64,000 nucleotides of DNA from Saccharum officinarum (lineage: Eukaryota; Streptophyta; Magnoliopsida; Poales; Poaceae), in contig CM036215.1 in the NCBI GenBank assembly GCA_020631735.1, positions 16,890,346 to 16,954,345 on the forward strand. Reading direction: 5' to 3'. Every line of letters begins with the position of its first letter. Positions within the stretch are counted from its first letter, which is position 1. Under the pieces are notes generated by a model that worked only from the letters and a program-made list of their open reading frames with translations, ran no database searches and was not told the DNA's origin. A program made the position numbers and the translations under genes. Of the stretch, positions 1-9,524 are shown piece after piece.

Positions 1-1446
1 TCGATCAGGGTCCCGGCCGTCTTTCGCTTGCGACCCTCACGCTCCTTTTCGAAAAAGGAGGAAGGGTGGAGAATGTCGTACTACCCTCGTTTGGGCCCGA
101 GTTCCGACGATCTCCGGTGAGCTGCTAGCGGGGGAATTCGAGTGAGAACCCGTGCCCCGTTCGTTAGGGGTCGGCTAGTGGCCCGGAGCGCGCCTTCAAA
201 ATGCCAAGAAGTGGTCGTGTGGATCTCGATTCCCTTCGACAGGATTCGAGGGCTCGATGCCTCCCCGGAGGGATTCCTACCACACCTTCTCCTTCGGCCT
301 CGAATACGTCCTGGGTGTGCTCGAGAGCGTGGCCGAGCCCTTGGCCATGTACGGCGCACCCTGGGTCGTCCCTAACTCCGTTGCTCGAGAGGCAGCTGTC
401 GAACCCCGTTCGAGGGCCAGCTTTCGCTCCCTCGAGGCTTATTGCGGGCTTCGCACCCATTTTTGCGGTCGGGACCCGAGCCTCGCACGCACGAGGTCGA
501 CGAGTCCCGGCCGTCTTTTGCGACCCTCACGCTCTTTTTCGAAAAAAGGAGGAGGGGTGGAGAATGTCGCACTACCCTCGTTTGGGCCCGAGTACGACGA
601 TCTCCGGTGAGCTGCTAGCGGGGGAATTCGAGTGAGAACCCGTGCCCCGTTCGTTAGGGTCGGCTAGTGGCCCGGAGGCGCCTCAAAAATGCCAAGAAGT
701 GGTCGTGTGGATCTCGATTCCCTTCGACAGGATTCGAGGGCTCGATGCCTCCCCCGGAGGGATTCCTACCACAACCTTCTCCTTCGGCCTCGAATACGTC
801 CTGGGGTGCCTCGAGAGCGTGGCTCGAGCCTTGGCCATGTACGGGCGCACCCTGGGTCGTCCCTAACTCTGTTGCTCGAGGGCAGCTGTCGAACCCGTTC
901 GAGGGCCAGCTTTCGCTCCCTCGAGACTTATTGCGGGCTTCGCACCCATTTTTGCGGTCGGGACCCGAGCCTCGCACGCACGAGGTCGATCCGAGTCCCG
1001 GCCGTCTTTTGCGACCCTCACGCTCCTTTTTCGAAAAAAGGAGGAGGGGTGGAGAATGTCGCACTACCCTCGTTTGGGCCCGAGTTACGACGATCTCCGG
1101 TGAGCTGCTAGCGGGGGAATTCGAGTGAGAACCCGTGCCCCGTTCGTTAGGGGTCGGCTAGTGGCCCGGAGGCGCCCTCAAAAAATGCCAAGAAGTGGTC
1201 GTGTGGATCTCGATTCCCTTCGACAGGATTCGAGGGCTCGATGCCTCCCCCGGAGGGATTCCTACCACAACCTTCTCCTTCGGCCTCGAATACGTCCTGG
1301 GGTGCCTCGAGAGCGTGGCTCGAGCCCTTGGCCATGTACGGGCGCACCCTGGGTCGTCCCTAACTCTGTTGCTCGAGGCAGCTGTCGACCCCGTTCGAGG
1401 GCCAGCTTTCGCTCCCTCGAGACTTATTGCGGGTTTCGCACCCATT
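1..1446. repeat. 490-bp tandem array, about three copies
   Basis: Three copies of a GC-rich unit of about 490 bp stand head to tail. The landmark GTGAGCTGCTAGCGGGGG recurs at about 117, 609 and 1100, and GAAAAA(A)GGAGGA recurs at about 50, 540 and 1035. Copies differ by single substitutions and 1-bp indels, mostly in homopolymers. The third copy breaks off at about 1446. The array lies between the antisense accessory gene and the expected 3' LTR of the Tat element, the position where Tat/Ogre-type elements are known to carry variable tandem repeats. Open frames here arise from the repeat and are not taken as genes. Confidence 0.85.
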
Positions 1447-1639
1447 TGAGACATACCTGGAGATATTTCGTTGTCCGGGCGCGTTTTTTCGGGAGGCGAG
1501 ACCGGCGCGTTATCGGCGCGGTTACGACGTGGGGAGCGGCCACGTGCTCAGTTCCTGCGAGATATAAGGAAACGGTTAGGCGAGCGGTTTTATCGCGAGA
1601 AACTGCTCCTTACTTTTCGCGCGACCGTTGGGCTTCCGT

Positions 1640-1660
1640 CCGAGCATATAAAGCGAAGGC
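1640..1660 (+). promoter_or_regulatory. TATA box for the antisense accessory gene
   Basis: CATATAAAG at 1645-1653 lies about 150 bp upstream of the first ATG (1798) of the plus-strand accessory gene. The sequence between them is pyrimidine-rich like a plant 5' UTR. This would let the accessory gene be transcribed independently and opposite to gag-pol. The call rests on motif and spacing only. Confidence 0.5.
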
Positions 1661-1797
1661 CTTGGGGTCTCCGTTCCCCACCGGTTACTTGCATCCCTGC
1701 AATCTTTTGCCCTAGCCATCCCCTGCCACATCGCGTTCTCCGCCCGTCCTGCCGTAGCCACCGCATCCTTTTCTCCCATCCCCTTCCGACGACATCG

Positions 1798-4700
1798 ATG
1801 GCAGGAAAAAGCCAGATCCTTCCCGCCGACGACTGGGCCGCCTCCTCGGTGACGGAGAGGAGGTTGGAGGAGTTGGTCGAGGACGGGCTGTTGCGGCCGA
1901 GGACGAACTCGGCGCGGCCGGAGTGGGTGGCACCGCCCCCCGCCCACCAGGAGCCAGTGCCCCCGAAGGGTACGTGGTGAGCTTCGTCAGCTTTCATGAG
2001 CGGGGGTTCGGCGTGCCGGCGTCGGTCTTCATGCGCGCGCTCCTCCACTACTACCGGGTGGAGCTTCACCACCTTTCCCCCAATGCCGTGGCGCAGGCCG
2101 CCATCTTTGCGGCGGTCTGCGAGGGCTACCTTGGGTGGAGCCACAGTGGAACTTGTGGCTTCACCTTTTCAAGGCCGAGCTCTTCGCCAAGAGGGCAGGG
2201 GAGAAAGGCGTCCTGTCCGCGGCCCGAGTGGGGAGCTGCGTGCTGCAGGTGAGATCGGGTCGGACGGATCTATACATCCCGGCCCGACTCATCTCCTCGA
2301 ACAGTGGGTGGCACGAGGGTTGGTTCTACCTCCGCAATGATGAAAATCAGTTGCCGAGGTACACCGGCCGCGTGCTGACTGCTCGAGAAGAGCATTGGTC
2401 GTACGGAGTGCCCGAGGCCGAGAAGACGCGCTTGGATCCGCTGCTGGCGGCGCTGCAGCAGCTTCGCCTTCGGGGCCTGACGGCTGCGGCGGTGGCTGCG
2501 GGCTTCCATCGCCGTAGAGTGATGCCGTTGTGCCAGCGTCGTCTCCGCCTGGACCAGATGACTCCGGAGGCGAACCTGGAGGGCACCCGGATGTCCCACG
2601 AATCCCTCACCCTTGAGGAGGTTCTCCGGCGGGCTCGCCGGATGGTCGGGAACTTCAAGGCGGAGGAAGCCAATCAGGTTCCCATGAGGCCTACCGAGGG
2701 GTGCGAATCCGTGGTACGTATCCCGGGGCTGAGGTGTTGCCTTTCTTGTTTTTCTGTGGATTTCGCTGATGTGGTCGAGGCGGTGTGTAGGATTTGTCGG
2801 CGTTGCGGGAAACGCGCCCCCCAGTCCGGAGGACCGGCCCGCCGGGAGGCTCGACGCCTGCATGCCTCCCAGAAGAAGCAGGCAAGGAGACGGCCAAGAA
2901 GCGGGCGATCCGCAAGGCCAAAAAGGCGGAGGCGTTGAAGAAGCGCCGGCGCCAGCAAGCCATCGACGGAGTGCCCCTGTCACCGTCGCCTTCCGAGACA
3001 GTCTCGGGGGAGGACGACGGCAGCAGCGATGAAGATGAAGATGCCCTGTCGCGATATGAGATCGCGACCAGGCTCGGGGATCTCCCCGACATTCGCCCCC
3101 TGCTGGAGCCCATCGGGGGAGGTCCTCCTCGGTCGTCGTGGTCGAGGAGGTCGAGGGGAAGAAGGTGGAGAAGGATCTGGCCCCTCGAGGGGGGGCCATT
3201 TTGCCCGGACCCGGCGAGAGGGGTCGTCGGGGACGTCCGCACCAGCCGGGGCCTCGCAAGCTCCGGCAGGGGCGGAGACGGTGGTACCGGCGTCGTCATC
3301 AGCGGCGGCGCCGGTAGGAGTAAGGACCCGAGGCCAGCTGGCCTCGGAGCACAAAGGGCGCAGGGCGGTGTGTGGCCGGGCTCCCAGGAGCGCTCGGCCT
3401 GCTGGTGAGGCCGCCGCGGGGCCACCAGCGGCCGTCCCGGGAGGCTCGAGCCGCGCGGGGTCGAGGTACTTGGTGCCGATTTCCGGGTAAGTATCTCGAC
3501 TTGGTTGTCCTGGCTTTCCCAAAGTCCGTCGGCTGACAATTCTTCTCACTTCGCAGGCTGAAGCGGAAGGCGGAGCCAATAGGGCCTACCCCTGTGAAGT
3601 CGCTGCGAGCCAGCGCCGTTGTCCTCAACCGGACGGCGGAGCAGGACGCGGCCTGGGTCCGTCAGGTCGAGGCAGCGAAAGGGCGCCTGCGACATCAGCA
3701 AGGGTCGGCCGACGCCGCGGCGGTTGCCGGCCGGAGCCCGCCGTCGAGGGGGCCGAACGGCAAAGGCGGCGGCGCTTGACGTGGTCGAGGCGGGGCCCCG
3801 GCCGTCGGGGACGGCCGAGGCTGCCGTTGCGGTCGCGACGAGCGAGGCACCCGTCCGCGACGCGGAGCGGGCGGGTGCTGACGTGACCAAGGAGGGGTCG
3901 CGTCGGTGCCGGGGCAAGCCCGTCGGGAGAGCCAGCGGGCGTGGTGGAGATCGGGGCGGTCGAGCCCCCGTCCGGAGCACCCGAAGAAGAGACGCCGGCT
4001 CCGGCGGTGCCGACGGTCGAGGCGAGGGTACCGGAGCCGTCGTCGGTCGAGGTGCCGGCTCCGGTGGCGCCGGCGGTCGTAAGTGCCGCCCTCCCACGCT
4101 CCCCTCGACAACATCTCCCTGGACAAGGGAAAACAAACGATAGGGTCGAGGGGGGTGAGGTCGCGGACCAGGCCGGTGTCTCGACGGCCGTTGGAGAGGC
4201 GGATACCGCGGGCGAGGCCGGTCCTTCCGCGGGACCGGGAGACGCCCCGGCCGGGTCGTCCTCCTCGTGGCCCGACATCGCGCGCTGGCGATAGCGCGGG
4301 TCGAGGCGGAGCTGCCGAAGGGGGGGGCCGTCCCTTGAGTTCAGGGACGCTTCGAACCCCGACGCCGAGCCCGTCTTTGTCCTTAGCGACAAAGACGAAG
4401 TGCACCGATGGGAGTACCTCGAGGGCGTCCGCCAGCACCTCGACCGGTTGCTTCGAGTGGCGTCGGCGCTGTGCGGAGTATGGGGGATGCCACCGAGGTA
4501 TGATCGACCCGTCGGCTGCTTGATAGGCTGTTTTTTCTTCGGATTTGTGACCTTTTCGAATTGCGTTCAGGAGCTGAAGGAGTACTCCCGCCGCAAGTCA
4601 CTCTTCATCCGGGACGAGAGTGGCGTGTGGGCGCGCGCTGTCAGCAACGGGTTCTGGTCGAGGAGGCCCAGAAACGGCTATCCGATCGGAACGCCGAGAT

Positions 4701-5600
4701 GGCTGAACTGCGCGTCGCATACGCCACATTGAAGGAAGAGGCGGCGCAGGCATGGGCGGCCGAGGCCGTGATGCGCACAAGCCTGGACAAGGCTCGGGAG
4801 GAGGCTACCCAGGCGCGCAGGGACCTCGAGCCCTTGTCTGCGCGGGTGAAGGAGCTCGAGGAGGATGTCTCCCAGGTTGTCTTCAGCGCGACGCCTTCCA
4901 TGCCGAGGTCACGACGCTGCAGGGAGCCGTCCAAAAGAAGGACGCAGCTCTCGAGTCTGCTCGGCAGGAGGTCGAGGCGCTAAAGGCGGCCATCCGTGAC
5001 AAGGACAGCGCCTTCCTGGGGCTCGAGCGAACATGTGGGGGACTCCGCGACGAGGTCGTGGGCCTGCAGACCCACGTCGAGGGTAAGTGTGGTTGTTATA
5101 GTCACGACGTTGAAGGCCCCGCGTTGGGCACTAATTTGTTTGTCGTGTTTCAGAGCTGGAGAGAGAGAACCGAGAGGCTCAATCGTGCGCCAACTCCTTC
5201 CAGAGCCTCTTCGAAGCCGAGGTCCGGAGGACCCAACTTCTCCAGGGCGCAATCACCACTGTGTGTGATGGCCTGGGGTCGAGCCCGACACCGACACCGG
5301 GGAAGATGTTCCGGGGAACTCCTTCGTCCGACGGATGGTGGCGCTGGGCCGCCTTGCCCGGGAGAAGATACGGAACGGCCTCCATCACGGCGTGAAGAGG
5401 GCGCTGGCCGTCGTCCGTTCGGGTTTGTGTTTGATATGAGGCTCGTTGCCGAGGGCTTCATCATAGACCCCGACCGGACGGACGAGGAGAACGAGGACGC
5501 CTGCGTGGAGCTGATCGAAGCCGCCGAAGAGCCTGGGAGTCGTCTGGCCTCGCTTTTTGAAGCCGAGGTGGTTCCTCCTGCCGATGACGAAGGCCTGTGA
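1798..5600 (+). pseudogene. antisense accessory gene of the Tat element (putative gypsy-type transposon domain), intron-containing
   Basis: The gene runs opposite to gag-pol. The conserved domain (about 1960-2420) has the family's recognisable blocks: YVVSFVSFHERGFG, ALLHYYRVELHHLSPN, then a segment ending GWHEGWFYLRND. This matches the Pfam 'putative gypsy type transposon' family, recalled rather than searched. Good GT-AG introns are visible at about 2714-2790, 3487-3556, 4498-4570 and 5083-5153. The 3' exons encode a long heptad-rich coiled coil (about 4650-5200) and an acidic C-terminus ending at the TGA at 5598-5600. Frameshifts near 1960, 2130 and 4870 break the frame, so this copy is probably a pseudogene. 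The function of the family is unknown. Confidence 0.75.
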
Positions 5601-6288
5601 GCCAAATCTGGGCATGAAGGCCCATGTAATAAGTTAGTATTTCGAATTTTGATCGCGGTGGCCGCGGAGGCCTAAAAGACTCGAAACATAAACCGGTTCG
5701 CGGTTGATTAGTTTTACTCGAGCTTTTCTTCCCTTTATCGCACGGATCGCGTTCTCGTGTGATTTACTTAGCGCGCAGCTACATCCTTCGGCGTAAGGGA
5801 GCGAGTGGAGGTACCGTAGCCGGGGGCGTAAGTGATCTCGCGGCTCGACTGCCCTCGAGCTTCAGGGTGATGTTGCGGCCTAGTAAATCGTGTGAGAGCC
5901 TGATCTAAGCGACAGGGGTATGTTCTTTTTTAATTTTAGGAACCGTTGTTTAGATCTTCTCAGCGTGAAGGCGTACCTCTAAAAGGCGCAAGGGTCGAGT
6001 GGAGGTACCGTAGCCTCGGAGGCGTAGGTGATGCTCCAGGCTCGAGAGCCCTTTCGAACCTTAGGGTGCTCTTTCAGCGAAGTCGATCTAAGAAACGGTT
6101 CTTAAATTTAAAAAAGAGCGTAGCTTTTTCGGTTTTTCGGGGACCGGGGGTTCCCCCCTTGCCAGCCCTCCGAGGGAGGGTCGACTCTGGGAGTGCAGGG
6201 TCGATCCTTCCTTATTACGAAACGAGAAAATTTAAACATCGCTGTATTCTTTATTGACGAAAAAGGAAATACAGAGCCTCGAGGCTTT
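5601..6288. repeat. gap between convergent genes, with a diverged direct repeat
   Basis: No coding sequence is recognised here. Two diverged direct copies begin with GAGTGGAGGTACCGTAGCC at about 5803 and 5998, about 195 bp apart. Each continues with a GGCGTA-GTGAT block and a TTCAGGGTG or CTTAGGGTG block. The segment separates the 3' end of the plus-strand accessory gene from the 3' end of pol, so it would hold the transcript ends of both. A G-run/C-run pair (GGGGG..CCCCC) at about 6145-6160 could form a hairpin. Confidence 0.6.
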
Positions 6289-7575
6289 TTAAGGAAAGAA
6301 GCGACGTAGCTGTTCGATGTTCCAAGCGTTGGTGAGGATTTCGCCCTTCTCGTTGGATAGCTTGTAGGTGCCCGGCTTTAGTACTTCTGCGATGATGTAC
6401 GGCCCTTCCCATGGTGGTGTGAGCTTGTGCCGTCCCTTGGTGTTCTGGTTCCGCCGTAGCACCAAGTCACCAACGTTGAGGTCACGCTTGCGGACGTATC
6501 TGTCGTGGTAGCGTCGGAGACCCTGCTGGTACCTGGCAGAATGCAACAGAGCCACATCTCGGGCTTCCTCGAGCTGGTCGAGGGCGTCCTGTCTTGTGGC
6601 GTCGTTGTGTCCTTCGTTGTATGCCTTCAATCTTGGGGACCCGTATTCTATATCGGTTGGTAGCATAGCCTCAGACCCGTAGACTAAGAAGAACGGAGTG
6701 AACCCCGTGGCTCGACTCGGCGTTGTTCTTAGGCTCCACAGGACCGAGGGTAGCTCGGCAGCCCATCTTTTGCCATGTTTGTTTAGTTTGTCAAAGATTC
6801 TGGGCTTAAGGCCTTGTAGAACCATGCCGTTGGCACGTTCCACTTGCCCGTTTGTTTTTGGATGAGCCACGGCCGACCAGAGCACACGGATGTGGTGGTT
6901 GTCGCAGAAATCCAAAAACTTCTTGCCAGTGAACTGGGTGCCGTTGTCCGTGATGATACAGTTGGGGACCCCGAAGCGATGAACGATATTAGTGAAGAAG
7001 AGCACAGCTTGTTCGGACCTGATGCTGGTGATAGGGCGGGCCTCGATCCACTTGGAGAATTTGTCGATTGCGACGAGCAAGTGGGTGAAGCCGCCGGTCG
7101 TCCTTTTCAGTGGTCCGACAAGGTCGAGCCCCCAAACGGCGAACGGCCATGTGATGGGGATAGTCTGTAGGGCATGTGCCGGAAGATGAGTCTGTCTCGC
7201 ATAGTACTGACAACCCTCGCAGGAGCGTACTAGCTTGACAGCGTCGGAGACCGCGGTCGGCCAATAGAATCCTTGTCGAAAGGCGTTTCCGACAAGGGTT
7301 CGAGGCGCAGCGTGGTGACCGCAAGCCCCCGAGTGAAGATCGCCGAGCAGATTTCTGCCTTGCTCTTTCGTGATGCAACGTTGGAGGATACCGGTAGGGC
7401 TACGACGGTAGAGCTCCCTGCTGTCGCTCATGATCACAAAAGTTTTGGCCCGACGTGCGATCCGTCGAGCCTCAGTCCTATCCGAGGGGAGGTCCCCACG
7501 GATGAGGTAGTCGAGGTACGGGACGCGCCAATCAGGCTCGAGGTCAGGCGGTGACGTCGAGTTTTCCACCTGCAT
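6289..7575 (-). CDS. integrase domain of Tat-element pol
   Basis: This is the C-terminal part of pol, which joins element cDNA to chromosomal DNA. The zinc-binding HHCC module is visible (H81, H87, C119, C122 of this frame) before the catalytic core. The core has D151 (in GLDLVG), D210 (in ITDNGTQF) and E246 (in NGQVERANG), giving the D-D-35-E spacing of retroviral-type integrases. A C-terminal domain follows (YHDRYVRKRDLNVGDLVLRR). The frame differs from the upstream RT frame and the two overlap at 7434-7575, so a 1-bp indel near 7575-7600 has split what should be one polyprotein. The start given is simply the first ATG after the break. Confidence 0.9.
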   Translation of the reverse strand: MQVENSTSPPDLEPDWRVPYLDYLIRGDLPSDRTEARRIARRAKTFVIMSDSRELYRRSPTGILQRCITKEQGRNLLGDLHSGACGHHAAPRTLVGNAFRQGFYWPTAVSDAVKLVRSCEGCQYYARQTHLPAHALQTIPITWPFAVWGLDLVGPLKRTTGGFTHLLVAIDKFSKWIEARPITSIRSEQAVLFFTNIVHRFGVPNCIITDNGTQFTGKKFLDFCDNHHIRVLWSAVAHPKTNGQVERANGMVLQGLKPRIFDKLNKHGKRWAAELPSVLWSLRTTPSRATGFTPFFLVYGSEAMLPTDIEYGSPRLKAYNEGHNDATRQDALDQLEEARDVALLHSARYQQGLRRYHDRYVRKRDLNVGDLVLRRNQNTKGRHKLTPPWEGPYIIAEVLKPGTYKLSNEKGEILTNAWNIEQLRRFFP

Positions 7576-9518
7576 GGCTTCAGCCCCGGTCGAGGGGCTT
7601 CTGCCTCAGGTGGAAGGTCGATCGACGCCTCGTCGACCCCCCCGTCTGGCCTGAGGTCGACGGATGGGCGCTGAAGGTCTTTCGCGAAGACGTCCGGTGG
7701 AACCGTGGCTCGACCGGACGCGATTTTTGCCAATTCATCAGCGGCCTCATTATACCTGCGTGCGATGTGGTTGAGCTCGAGGCCGTGAAACTTGTCCTCG
7801 AGGCGCCGTACTTCCTGGCAGTAGGCCTCCATCTTGGGGTCGCGGCAGCTCGAGTTCTTCATCACCTGGTCGATCACGAGTTGAGAGTCGCCTCGGACGT
7901 CGAGGTGTCGGACCCCGAGCTCGACGGCGATTCTCAACCCCGTGACGAGTGCCTCGTATTCGGCGACGTTGTTAGACGCAGGGAAATGAAGCCGGATGAC
8001 GTAGCGCATGTGAACCCCGAGGGGTGAGATGAAGAGCAAGCCCGCGCCTGCTCCCATTTTCGTTAATGACCCGTCGAAGTACATGGTCCACAGCTCTGCC
8101 TGGAGCTGTGCAGGAGGGAGTTGTGTGTCAGTCCACTCGGCCAGAAAATCTGCTAACGCCTGTGACTTGATAGCTTTTCGCGGCGCATAGGACAATGCCT
8201 CGCCCATAAGCTCGACCGCCCACTTGGCAACCCTACCCGAGGCTTCCCGGTTCTGGGCTATCTCTCCCAAGGGGAAAGAAGAAACCACAGTAACCGGGTG
8301 ACCCTCGAAGTAGTGTCGGAGCTTGCGCCGTGTCAAGATGACAGCATACAGCAGTTTCTGGATCTGTGGGTATCGACACTTTGTTTCTGAGAGCACCTCG
8401 CTAACGAAATAGACCGGCCTCTGGACGAGCAAGGTGCGTGCCTCCTCGGCCCTTTCAACAACCAGGGCAGCACTGACAACTTGTGATGTCGCTGCGACAT
8501 AGAGTAGGAGTGGTTCCCCTGGGGTCGGAGGGACGAGGATCGGTGAGCTAGAGAGGGTGGCTTTCAGTTTTGTGAGAGCCTCCTCAGCCTCGAGGTTCCA
8601 GGAAAAATGGTCCGATTTCCTCAAGAGACGGTACAGAGGGAGTGCTTTTTCGCCGAGGCGCGAAATGAAACGGCTGAGTGCCGCCAAGCAACCTGTGACT
8701 CTCTGTACGCCCTTGAGATCTCGGATGGGGCCCATTTTGGTGATTGCAGAGATTTTTTCAGGGTTGGCCTCGATGCCACGTTTAGATACGATAAACCCTA
8801 AAAGCATACCTCGTGGGACGCCGAAGACACATTTCTCTGGATTGAGTTTGATGTTTTTTGCTCTGAGGCACATGAATGCAACGTCGAGGTCGCTGACCAG
8901 GTCGCCGGCACGTTGGGTTTTGACCACAATGTCGTCGACGTAAGCCTCGACGGTCGACCCAATGTGCTCCCCAAAAACATGTTGCATGCATCGCTGGTAC
9001 GTTGCCCCCGCGTTCCGGAGACCGAAGGGCATCGTAACGTAGCAATACATGCCGAATGGGGTGACGAACGAAGTCGCGAGCTGGTCGGACTCCTTCATTT
9101 TGATTTGGTGGTAACCGGAATATGCATCTAAGAATGAGAGAGTTTCACATCCCGCGGTGGAATCAACGATTTGATCAATGCGTGGCAAAGGAAAGGGAAC
9201 TTTCGGACATGCTTTATTTAAACCAGTATAGTCTACGCACATCCTCCATTTCCCACTCTTTTTTCTAACTAAGACAGGATTGGCTAGCCACTCGGGATGA
9301 TGAACCTCCTTGATGAACCCGGCCTCCAACAGTTTGTGTATCTCCTCGCCGATGATCCTGCGCTTCTCCTCGTCGAAGCGGCGCAGGCGTTGCTTCACCG
9401 GTTTGGCCCCGGCCCGGATCTCCAAGGCGTGCTCGGCGACTTCCCTGGGTATGCCCGGCATATCCGAGGGACTCCACGCAAAGATGTCGACGTTTGCGCG
9501 GAGAAAGTCGACGAGCAC
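7434..9518 (-). CDS. reverse transcriptase plus two RNase H domains (Tat-element pol)
   Basis: RT lies at about residues 50-240, with LDAYSGYHQIKM (130-141), MPFGL (163-167) and the active site YVDD (193-196). The first RNase H (about 300-460) reads YVAATSQ where active enzymes have the catalytic TDAS motif, so it looks degenerate. The second RNase H (about 475-605) keeps a full DEDD-like set: D482 (FDGS), E520 (AEYEAL), D544 (RGDSQL) and D594 (EAADELAK). Loss in the first domain together with an intact archaeal-like second domain is characteristic of Tat elements. Upstream, one in-frame TAG separates this frame from protease. Downstream the last 45 or so residues are frameshifted read-through. 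Confidence 0.92.
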   Translation of the reverse strand: MLVDFLRANVDIFAWSPSDMPGIPREVAEHALEIRAGAKPVKQRLRRFDEEKRRIIGEEIHKLLEAGFIKEVHHPEWLANPVLVRKKSGKWRMCVDYTGLNKACPKVPFPLPRIDQIVDSTAGCETLSFLDAYSGYHQIKMKESDQLATSFVTPFGMYCYVTMPFGLRNAGATYQRCMQHVFGEHIGSTVEAYVDDIVVKTQRAGDLVSDLDVAFMCLRAKNIKLNPEKCVFGVPRGMLLGFIVSKRGIEANPEKISAITKMGPIRDLKGVQRVTGCLAALSRFISRLGEKALPLYRLLRKSDHFSWNLEAEEALTKLKATLSSSPILVPPTPGEPLLLYVAATSQVVSAALVVERAEEARTLLVQRPVYFVSEVLSETKCRYPQIQKLLYAVILTRRKLRHYFEGHPVTVVSSFPLGEIAQNREASGRVAKWAVELMGEALSYAPRKAIKSQALADFLAEWTDTQLPPAQLQAELWTMYFDGSLTKMGAGAGLLFISPLGVHMRYVIRLHFPASNNVAEYEALVTGLRIAVELGVRHLDVRGDSQLVIDQVMKNSSCRDPKMEAYCQEVRRLEDKFHGLELNHIARRYNEAADELAKIASGRATVPPDVFAKDLQRPSVDLRPDGGVDEASIDLPPEAEAPRPGLKPCRWKTRRHRLTSSLIGASRTSTTSSVGTSPRIGLRLDGSHVGPKLL

Positions 9519-9524
9519 TGCTTC

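Noticed and set aside
200..1715. Several overlapping frames of up to 196 codons at the left edge
   Set aside because: They arise in the 490-bp tandem repeats, on both strands, with no domain.
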